From assembly GCA_030490835.1 (NCBI GenBank), contig CM059971.1:37372012-37436011 (forward strand): a stretch of DNA of 64,000 nucleotides. The letters run 5' to 3'. Source of the stretch: Annona cherimola. Taxonomy: Eukaryota; Streptophyta; Magnoliopsida; Magnoliales; Annonaceae. The position numbers and the translations under genes are program-made. Below, one piece after another: positions 35,341-44,736 of the stretch. The notes beneath the pieces were generated by a model that was not told the DNA's origin, searched no databases, and saw nothing but the letters and a program-made list of their open reading frames with translations. The stretch's first letter is position 1. Each line of letters begins with the position of its first letter.

Positions 35341-35954
35341 TAAAGAAAGACACACTTTGTCGCCCATATACGAAAAAATACCCTTTTGATTACTTCATAA
35401 GACAGTTTTTCTTGCTATCAAAGACAATGACTTCTTGAAAAAGCCAAACCAAATGAAAGCCCTCAAAAAAAGGATGCCTCTCGAAGGTGTGTGTATCATG
35501 ATGACCACAAAATAGAAAGATGCATATAGTTGAAGAACGCTATCGAAGACCTTATTAAAAAATGTCAACTTACCCAATTAGTTAAAAAAGGTCAAAGAAA
35601 TGGCCCTTATTTTACCCCAAGTAGGTTCAAGTTCAAGCAGAATTCTCTAATACCTTATACACGGAATCATATCCACTATCCATGGTGGCATTACTAGTGA
35701 AGGCAATACTAGATCAAGCAAAAGAAGATATGCATGTCTAGAAGAAATATTAAACAAGCGACCTTCTATCATATTTAAGTACACCTTTTCCATGAATGAA
35801 GATGATCCTTTACATATACCTCATAATGATGTCATTGTTATTGAAGCAATCTTGCAAATCGGACAGTTTGTCAGATAATGATAAACACTAGTGGTTCTGC
35901 TGACGTAATATTTTTCAAGGCCTTTAATAGGATAAAGATTCCAAAGAAGAACCA

Positions 35955-36137
35955 TTGCCCTATATATCATTGATTTGTTTCATAGAAGATGAGGTATGTG
36001 TTAAAGGTATAATCACTCTTCCTTTCACTATTGGCATTTCACCACAGCACACTACTATTGAAATTGACTTTTTAATAGTCGATATCCCATCCGTGTATAA
36101 TATTATTATCAGTCATCCCACCCTTAACAAATTATAA
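35955..36137 (+). pseudogene. Tat retropepsin-like region
   Basis: Sixty residues with the hallmarks of the segment following the active site in Tat and Athila proteases: VKGIITLPFTIG, then IDFLIVDIPSVYNIIISHPTLNKL. The usual GRPTLN is HPTLN here. The catalytic-Asp segment upstream is not in an open frame. Confidence 0.65.
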
Positions 36138-36579
36138 GATGTTGTCTATACTTACTATGCTTATGGGAGACGGCACTGCATAAGGAGGTCAAAAAATGAC
36201 TCACTATTGCTATTCGATAACCTAAAAATGGAAGCAACTTGTAGATACCACAACACTATCTGATGAAGTTGAACCTCCTGCTACGATCAACATTAGGGAC
36301 ATAGTACCCAAACATGTCATTATAGGTATATCTACAACCTATTTTTTCAAATTGCATTAATAGATTTTTTTGCATGCTCATTATGATGCCTTTGAATGGA
36401 ATACATTTGCTCTAACTTTGTTACATTCATCAATACCCAGCCATAAATTAAATATGGACTAGGAAAACAAACCAATAAAACAAAAAAAAGAAACTTTGTA
36501 CCGAGAGACAACAAATAATTGTATAAGAAATAAGCAAAATATAACAACCTATTTCATTAGGGAAATCCAATACACCCAA

Positions 36580-37500
36580 ATGGTTTCTAATGTAGTCCTA
36601 GTACAAAAGCCTATAGAAAATGATGTGTATATATTGATTACACAAACTTAAATAAAGTCACCCCAAATGACAGTTACCATTTACCTAATATAGACTAATT
36701 AATTAATTCAACTATTGGTCATAACATTTCTAATTTTATGGATGTCTTTTCTGAATAACATTAAATTAACATGACCACTAAAGATAAAGAAAAAACATCT
36801 TTCATTACCCCAGAAGGAACATACTATTATGAAGTAATGCTTTTTGTTATAAAAAAATACAGATGTCACCTTTTAAAGAGTAGTAAATAAAATCTTCGCT
36901 GAATAAGTTGGCAAATGTAGAAGTATATATTGACAATATGATAGTAAAAAGCAAAGACTCTATACAACATACAAAAGATGTAGAAGAAACTTCTTTTGTG
37001 ACTCTTAAACATCTCGACATAAAATTGAATAAAGAAAAATATATATTCGGAGTGACTAAGGAAAATTTTTGAGGTTAATTATTTCAAAAAGAGGTATTAA
37101 AGTCAAATCTCACTAAAATAAAATTCATTATAGATATAGATACCCCAAAAGACAAAAAGATATATACGAATTCACAAGGTGCTTTGTTGCACTATGTAGA
37201 TTTATTTCAAACCTTCGTTTCTTTAAAGATATTGAAGAAACATGAAGAATTTAAATGGACAGCAGAATACAAATTTGCCGTTCAAGAATTGAAAAAGTGT
37301 TTATCATCTGCACCATTACTGATCAAGTCAAAGGCTAGAGATACCTTTTTCATGCACTTATCCACTTCAAATAATACCATCAGTGTTGTGCTTATTGGTC
37401 TAAATAAGGGAGTTTAACACCCCATTTATTATGTTAGTAAAGTGTTATATGATGTAGATATATGCTATTCAATGTCGAAAAAATATCTTTTTTCCCTTAT
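36580..37500 (+). pseudogene. Tat reverse transcriptase and first RNase H
   Basis: Across frames one can read VVLVQKP, SFITPEGTYYYEV, a catalytic box VYIDNMIVKSKD (the usual second Asp is Asn), then the RNase H start in the 37184-37414 frame (FKWTAEYKFAVQELKKCL, PLLIKSKA). The DD to DN change, stops and frameshifts make it inactive. Confidence 0.72.
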
Positions 37501-37759
37501 AATTGCATCAAAAAAATTATGCCATAATTTTCAAACATACAATTATTATTTGCACTAACCATCCATTGTATTAGTTACTACATAAGCCTAATGTCTCAGG
37601 AAGATTAATGAAATGGGCTTTAGAACTATCTCAGTTTGATATACATTTCCAACCCCTCAAAGCAATACAAGGACAAGCACTTGCTAATGTTCTAGTCGAT
37701 TCACAAAAGATACTCATTTTTATGACAATGCCAATGATCCCATTATAGCATACATTGAT

Positions 37760-38160
37760 ACAAACTCCCTATCATCGAACAATTGGAGTTCTATATTGAT
37801 GGAGCATCCAACAAAATAGGAAGTGGTGTCGATCTTCTCATAATAACACTTGACAAAATCCAGTTGGAAATTGTCATCTGCATTACATTTAGTGTCTCCA
37901 ACAACGTTACTGAATATGAAGCCCTTTACCAAGGATTGCATATCATATCATCTTTTAAGGTAAGACATGCCATGTCACAATTTTTTCTGGTTCTAACTTA
38001 GTCGTCAATCAAATCATTGGAAACTTTGAAGTAAAAGATGAAAGATGATGACATAGCTTCTTAACTACAACTTTGTAAAAATCTCATAAAACAAATACTT
38101 CATTTTTCCATATAGAAAATACTATGAGAACAAAATGTCCATGCTGACACCCTAACCAAA
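37760..38160 (+). pseudogene. Second (archaeal-type) RNase H of the Tat element
   Basis: The 37783-37998 frame reads EFYIDGASNKIGSGVD, then TEYEALYQGL. This D-G-A-S ... E-Y-E-A-L pattern is the extra RNase H typical of Tat elements. It lies directly after the first RNase H, as expected. Confidence 0.72.
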
Positions 38161-38279
38161 TTTGCCTCTAGTACATCATTTGACACACTTATACCCATTT
38201 ATCATCTCAAACAACAAAGCACCACCCATAACAAATTTTCATAACATTAATATGCTAGCTCCTAGCAAGAAGTTGCATA

Positions 38280-38570
38280 CCCTAATGTAACAGATAAATA
38301 GAAAGAGAGAATAAAACTCTCAAAGAAGCTTTACAAAGAAGGCTAGGAGGAGAACATAAAAACTGGACAGAAATCTTACCTATTGTGGTCTGGGCTTATA
38401 AAACAACACCTAGACAAGCAATAGGACATACTCTATTTAAACTAATATATGATATAGAGGTAGTAATACCTATTGAAATATCTCATTCTAACTACTGTAC
38501 CTCCCATATATCACTAATAAACAATACACAAACACAAAAAGAAAACTTATATTTCTTAAATAAAATCTGA
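38280..38570 (+). pseudogene. Integrase C-terminal fragment of the Tat element
   Basis: The text around 38320-38510 reads LGGEHKNWTEILPIVVWAYKTTPRQAIGHT and then YDIEVVIPIEI, matching the end of the Tat integrase. The catalytic core that should lie between 38160 and 38280 is missing, so most of integrase has been deleted. Confidence 0.72.
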
Positions 38571-38844
38571 AGTGAGGCCGCACAAAGGCTTAACGTTTAT
38601 TAGCATCAACTAGCCCTAATACTTTAACAAAAACTAAATTGCAAATCTTCTATCAATGGTGATTTGATTCTTCGCAAAACAATCTTTTCATCAGAATATA
38701 AGAGTCATAAATTTTTATCAAATTAGGATGGACCGTTCTGCATAAAAAATCATTTGATAATGAGTCATACACCCTTGAAGCAATGTATGGCCACATCACA
38801 CTATGAGTATGACATGCTCAACACCCAAAATATTTTTACATATA

Positions 38845-39125
38845 AAAAGGAATCTATGATCCGCTAAGAGGCCATTGCACCCCTTTGATTTAAAAAGGAT
38901 CTATGACCGCTAAGAGGCCATTATGCCTTCGAAGTGTTATAAGGGTTCCTATAACCCACAAAGAGGCCGTTATGCCCTCAAATCAAAAGGGTCCCATGAC
39001 CCACAAAGAAGCCATCGTGCTTCAAATTAAAAAGGTTATATGACTCACAAACATTCTATTATGCCTTCAAAGCAAAACAGAGCCAAGACCCGCAAAATAA
39101 AGGTTGTTGCCTCTTCACAATTATA
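38845..39125 (+). repeat. Tandem repeat in the 3' region of the Tat element, about 6 x 45-47 bp
   Basis: Six diverged units follow the pattern aaggatctatgacccgctaa, then gaggccattatgccttcaaa. Unit starts are near 38847, 38893, 38938, 38985, 39029 and 39074. The array lies between integrase and the antisense ORF and does not encode protein on either strand. Confidence 0.75.
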
Positions 39126-39242
39126 AAAAAATGTCTCCTAAGATGCCCCGATAGTGAATGAAACAATCACATCTCAGCCCTTAGGGTGCTATAAACTTTT
39201 TACAATCTTCTTCCCTCAAAAAAGGGTGGGGATTTTCTTTTG

Positions 39243-40960
39243 ACGACTTCATTTCTCTGCAAAATCCTTAGAAGCAGCTTCCTTAGCATCATCATCTTCC
39301 TCACTATCTAACAAGTCATAACCGCCAATTCTAGTAATATCAAACTCAGTGCCAACGTCCAACACTTTATTAATTCATATATTAAAACCTTTCTTATAAT
39401 ACCTTTTTCCAAACTCTATCATTTTAGTCTTCATCTCTTCTTTCTATGTCGATAAGACCAGCTTCAATCTCTCTATCACCTTGTCTTTTGCCTTTAGTTG
39501 CATTTCCCAAGCTCAAATGCTCTCTTTAAATTTTTTCCACTGCTCCTCTAACATTTCATACCATTCTCGTTACCTGTGATTTTTCGCATTAACTTCGTGA
39601 AGTTTGTCATCACACCAACCATAATCTTAATACACTTCTCCCTTAAACTATTTGCTCTGGACTTGGCCCTCTTTGCTTACTCGATCAAGGCATTATGCAA
39701 ATTAAGTTGCACTTACAGATCTTCTTGAGATTTGTTCAAATTCTTTACCATATCAGGAAAATGGCAATCCATCCTATATACATACTCGATACCACCCACA
39801 TATCTTCGTAATAGATGATCCCGCATCTTCTCCAGATTTCCCCCCTTTCGTGTTTCCTCCTCTTTTTGGAAAAAAGACCCTTTAGAATCATCGAGCAAAC
39901 ACCTAGATCATTAAGTATCAAGATAGCACACACACGCCACAAAGGAACAAGCATTACATGTTTCTAAATCATGGCTTTCTCTTAGCAATAACTCTTTTTT
40001 CTTACTAACAAGTTCCTTCTCCACAGTGACCTCCTTTACTCTCTAAGATCCAACCCCTTTTCTCTCCAATAACTTATCATCTTCTATTTCTAAAATATCC
40101 ACAATTTCGATAGATCGTTGCTTTCTTTTCAATCTTGGATGTTTTAGTATCCTTTTCATTATGGTTTCTACATTTGGCTCCCGCATGACTTTTGACTCTC
40201 AACATCTTTATACTCCCCACCCAGCTTGACAGTCACGACATATTTTAGTATTTCTTATCTTAACTAGTTAACTGACCTTTCCAACAAACCTAACAATTTT
40301 GAAATAACCTGACCTTCCTTACCAGATAAAGGAGGTGTCTCCACCAATGGTTTAGGGTTCCACGCACTAGGTAACCCCCCAACTTTCTTGTTCTATACCT
40401 CAACAAACATAGAAAAACAACCTTTCCACCCATGGTACACAGAAGACACCTTCCCTATCAACTTGACGGTCCCCACAACAAGTGTAAAAATGACAAAAGC
40501 CATATTCACTAGATTTATTAATGTTGCAAATTTGGAAAAAATTTCAGTTCATCAATACCCTATACTTTTTTCTAAACATTTCAAATGCTAAAACCCAATT
40601 CTAAGTATTTGGTGTTAGTTGAGCCAAACATATATTGTACACATTCCAAATCTCCCTAACAAAACCCCCCGTGGGTAAATGAATCCCTACTTTAAACATG
40701 TCTTTGAAAATGGCAAGGATCCCTCTGAATCTTATCAACTTTGCCACTCTCAGTAGAGATAACAATAACGTACCTCTCGGGAATATTAAAAGTCGATCTA
40801 AGACTAGCCTCCCCAGCCAAACCAAATACTAATATATATGGTGGGTCAATCCTCACCTATGCTTTTCCTAACTTCATCGCCTGCAGACCTTTCAAGATTT
40901 CCATCCTCTCTTCTACCTCTGCAAATTCGATGATTTCAGTATTTCTCTTAATTTGAAATA
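39243..40960 (-). pseudogene. Antisense extra ORF, gypsy-type transposon protein (Transposase_28-like)
   Basis: On the strand opposite to gag-pol, several broken frames read as one protein. The N-terminal part is STFNIPERYVI, then LAIFKDMFKVGIHLPTGGFV, WNVYNICLAQLTPN, and WVERLFFYV, which is the pattern of the putative gypsy-type transposon domain (PF04195). A charged, coiled-coil-like middle follows (39898-39713), and the C-terminus is acidic (LLDSEEDDDAKEAASKDF) with a stop at about 39243. Stops and frameshifts occur. Tat-lineage elements are known to carry extra ORFs between integrase and the 3' LTR, sometimes antisense. Function unknown. Confidence 0.62.
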
Positions 40961-41294
40961 GCAATGGATGCGGCCACAATGCTTCTCAACAAACAATGCA
41001 AAATAACAAAACCCTAAAAGAAGTGAAAAATACTAGAAGACGGACAACTGGAATAAAAAATTGGGACGGAACTCAAATAGAACCCAAATTGAATCAAAAT
41101 ACTAATAATAACATTGGTTGAGCGACAGAAGTCATAAATATGAAACGTCACAATTGTTCCCACACATTTCAAAATATTAATAATCCCGCTAATTTCAAAT
41201 TAATAATAAATAACCAACCACTATAGCCTCCCATTACCTACGTTGCCCTAAATAGAATACAATAAGGGAAAAAAGTGTGGCGATAGAGGGGGGG

Positions 41295-41555
41295 TGTGGG
41301 GGCGCAGGCTGTAAAATCTCCAACTTTTCTTACCACTCCCTACTCTTTTACTGCCACCTACGCCTAAAGAATATACTTTTAGCAACACTACTGACGTTGT
41401 GTAAAAGGACAAAAAGACGATCTTGAAAAGATCATTCGAAAGATATTAAAAAAAGACTACTCCCACCATTATAACCCTATCTTTTTCCATTTTCAAACTT
41501 TTTTGGTCCTATTATAAATTTACCACACGTGTGATGACACTTTTGATCCTCAACG
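41295..41555 (+). mobile_element. 3' LTR of the Tat element (261 bp)
   Basis: It follows a polypurine tract gatagaggggggg (41282-41294) and runs from tgtgggggcg to gatcctcaacg. It is homologous to 34024-34320. The usual final A is G here. Confidence 0.68.
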
Positions 41556-41566
41556 TTGTACATGAT

Positions 41567-42573
41567 TAGGGGTGCAACTCGGGCTCATGAAACTTGGGTT
41601 CGCCTCAACGCTAACTTAACCCTAATCCTATTTTTAAAACCTCAACTCTAACCCTAACTATAATCCTATTTTTGAAATTCGAGCTCGGGTTGAGTTTTAG
41701 GCTAGAACTCGGGTTGAAATTATTCTATATATTTGTTATCTATCTTATACTTATTCAACTTGAAATTTATCATTAAAAAATCAAAAATGATATTTTTCTA
41801 TTTTCAAGCTAAAATTCAAGAACATTTAAGAATATAAAGAAAAAAAATCTCATTTAAACATTCTCTTTATATTAAGTAGACTAATAGTCATTTCTTAAAA
41901 AAAAGAGTAGACTAGTAACCTATTTTAGAAAATGAAAAGGTACATTATTTTTCTATTATGCAATTTAATATTAATATCATAAACATATACGTAAACATTA
42001 ATATCTAATTATAAGAAAAATCTTATAATGTCAATCATAATAAAAAATATTCAACAATCATAGTATTAAGTCAAATAAATTACAACAAATTTATTTCAAG
42101 TAGAATAAACATCTAACTACTAATATCATATTGAAACGACCAAATGATAACATTCTACATAAGTAGTTAAGTAAAACACCAAATAAAACATTTCAAGTTC
42201 TAAAAATAGTTTTCATTTTTTTTTTGAAACTACCACTAAACCAAACTTTTTTTCTTAAAAGAAAATATAAAAATATTATATTATATAATTGAACTTAAGG
42301 AGGAATAATGTTTATATATGGTATAAAATAAATATAATATATATAAGGGGAATGAAACTAGATTTATATGGAGTATAACATAAATATAAAATATATGTGT
42401 TACATATAATTCCGGTTCAGGTTTAACTCATTATAGGTTCAAGTTCTTTTCAATTCGAGTTCGGATTGAACCTGGAAAAGCGAGCTCAAGTTCTACAGTG
42501 AGCAATATTAATACTATTTCAATTCGGGTTCAGCGGGCGGGGTTAGATTAAGCCAGGCCAAGACGTACCCCTA
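41567..42573. mobile_element. Non-autonomous hAT-like element, copy 2 (1007 bp)
   Basis: The left end is taggggtgcaactcgg; the right end, reverse-complemented, is taggggtacgtcttgg. The 8-bp duplication tacatgat lies at 41559-41566 and again at 44324-44331, the right copy having been split by the solo LTR at 42579. The interior has the cgggtt-rich ends typical of this family and an AT-rich centre. No transposase ORF. Confidence 0.85.
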
Positions 42574-42578
42574 TACAT

Positions 42579-44323
42579 TGTTAGAAGTTAAGGCAAATTA
42601 AGCACAATCCATGTTTTGATAATTAACAAATCAATTTGAGAATTAATTGGATATTAATGTGGTTTGCTAAGTTTTGTTAAAGGATAAAAACTCAAGTTTC
42701 AGAACATAGCAGACCACGTCGAAGTCCCAAGTCGACTTAGCCATCGACTTAGGTGAAGTCGATCCCCAAGTCGACTCTACAATCAACTTCAAATGCATAA
42801 AAACTTCCAGAGTTGAATTTGGGATCAGAAACAAGCGAAGTCGCAATCGAAGTCGACTCCACCTGCGACTTGGGTGAAGTCGTAGACCAAATTCGACTCC
42901 AGAATCAACTTCAAATGAACAAAGAGTTCTAGAGTTGAATTCGGGCTTGGAGACAGACGAAGTTGCAATTGAAGTCAACTCCACCTTGCGACTTGGGTGA
43001 AGTCGCAGACCCAAGTCAACTTCAGATACGACTTGAGTAGTGAAGTCGACCTCAAGTCGACCAAAGCATGTAACTTGAGTGAAGTTAAAGACCAAGACAG
43101 CCCAAGCAAGCAATTGGATATGTCAGAATTCTTCAAAGTTGAAGATCATTAAAGGAACAACTATAATAATTAAAGATTGGAGACTAAATTCGAGAAGGCA
43201 AATCATCCTAAATCAAGGCCACAAGGATAAACTTCTCAAGAGAAGAAAGATATGCTGAGTCTCAAGACTAAACATGGAAAATCAAGAATATCAATTGAAG
43301 AACAAGATAAGAGAATAAAAATGAAATATCAAGGATCACTTGTAAGAATCTTAAGTTTTAATATATGCGCATGGATGGTGAAATCGCACCCGAAGTCGAC
43401 TCCACCTGTGACTTGGGTCAGGTTTAAGACCAAGTCGACCCGGAGATGAAACTTGAAGTGGAAGCTGAAGACCAAAGTCGTACCCGAAGTCGATCCAGCC
43501 TGCGACTTGGGTGAAGTTGCATCCGAAGTCGACTCCACCATGCGACTTGGATGAAGTCGCATACCAAGTCGACTCCACATGCGACTTGGTTCGCAATGGT
43601 CAAAAAAATTCGAACGTTGACGCATTAAATGCGCGCCACCTACCACCACACGTTCGAATTTACTCCTCCATTATAAAAAAACATTCAAGAGGACGTGCAA
43701 GGGGTTAGAGAAGCATTTAATAAGCTTACCTTCCACTCTCTCTAGCATTAAAGTGACATACACTAACTTCAAGTAAAGAACTATGCTCTAATTTGCTGAA
43801 AGCGTCATTGCTGATCATTCCACTCTCTCAACAAGTTCTTCCACGTGCTACAAACTGCTTACATAAATCTGTAAAGTGTAATTCTTTCTGTTGATTCAAT
43901 ATTTGTGTGTACTACTTGGTTTGATATTAGAAATCGAAACCAAGTAAAGGCAAAGTAGTGTTTTGACTTGAGTGTGATTCGTCACCTACTTGTGTTGTAT
44001 TTGTGCAAGCCCCCTCGAGCTGGAATCTAGAAGAAAACTACTGCTCTAGTTGTATTTAATATCCAATAGTGGAACCCAAGTCACAACGGATGTGAGCTTG
44101 GAAGAGTGGAGCAGGGAAGGTTGCCCGAACTACTATAAAACCGTGTCTCTTACTGTGGCTTGCTTATCTGCGTTTTATTGCTTTATTTCTCTTTATATTC
44201 TCTGCTTGTTTCATTAAGGAGATTAAATTAAAAAGGGGGAAAGTTTCTGTTTAAATAAAAAATTTTAAAATACTCAATTCACCCTTCCCATATTGAGTTG
44301 TTGCCATAAACTCGTGACCAACA
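42579..44323 (+). mobile_element. Solo Sirevirus LTR inside the hAT target duplication
   Basis: It runs from tgttagaagtta to gtgaccaaca, 1745 bp, flanked by tacat at 42574-42578 and 44324-44328. AGTCGACT array 42715-43590; dyad module 43611-43656; then a TATA-like attataaaaa. No PBS follows. It lies about 140 bp upstream of the TATA box of the amidohydrolase gene and in the same orientation. Confidence 0.93.
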
Positions 44324-44464
44324 TACATGATTAAGAACATACATGATTAAGACTATGCACCCGAACCTGGCCAAGTTGCACCCCGGTACATAATATAGAC
44401 TATGCACGCTTTATTTGCAAATACTCGCATACCTTGCAAGGGATTTTGCATCATAGGGTCTATT

Positions 44465-44470
44465 TATAAA
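44465..44470 (+). promoter_or_regulatory. Putative TATA box of the amidohydrolase gene
   Basis: tataaa (within gtctatttataaaaag) lies 81 bases before the ATG at 44551, a usual distance for a plant core promoter. A CT-rich ttttctctctcctg follows at 44529, as in many plant leaders. Confidence 0.5.
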
Positions 44471-44550
44471 AAGAACTCCATGAAACTTGGATAGCGCCGG
44501 CGCGGCAGAATAGAACCATAAGTACCCTTTTCTCTCTCCTGTTTTTGGCC

Positions 44551-44736
44551 ATGGTGTCGGCAACACTAACATCAGTGAGACTGCCTGTTTTCGATCTGGT
44601 CTGCTCGTCTTCCGCGTCGAAAGCTCCACATCCACCGTCTAAAATCATAAAAATGTCGGCTTCTCAAACTCCGTCCTACTCATCTTCTTCCAAAGTCATC
44701 GACTCACATTTGCATGTATGGGCTACCCCGGAACAG
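44551..44736 (+). CDS. Amidohydrolase exon 1 (start, transit-like peptide, HxH motif)
   Basis: 62 codons. ATG in the good context gccatgg. The second Met, residue 35 (aaaatgtcg), could give a shorter form without the transit-like head. It ends at gaacag before the donor gtgcgt, phase 0. DSHLHVW at residues 51-57 provides the first two metal ligands of the amidohydrolase fold. Confidence 0.85.

Larger units (their letters stand above)
34024..41555 (+). mobile_element. Degenerate Tat-lineage Ty3/gypsy element (7.5 kb)
   Basis: Two short LTRs (34024-34320 and 41295-41555) enclose gag, protease, RT, RNase H, a second RNase H and part of integrase, followed by a long 3' region with tandem repeats and an antisense ORF. 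A second RNase H and a long 3' region with extra sequence are marks of the Tat lineage (Ogre, Grande, RetroSat). Flanks tttta (34019-34023) and ttgta (41556-41560) match 4 of 5 as a worn target duplication. All frames are broken. Confidence 0.78.

Noticed and set aside
38845..39125. Regular short repeats considered as a CRISPR-like array
   Set aside because: Units are contiguous and diverged, with no constant repeat separated by unique spacers, and lie inside a plant retrotransposon.
44411..44648. Minus-strand ORFs of 62 and 74 codons at the start of the amidohydrolase gene
   Set aside because: They are antisense shadows of exon 1 and its leader.
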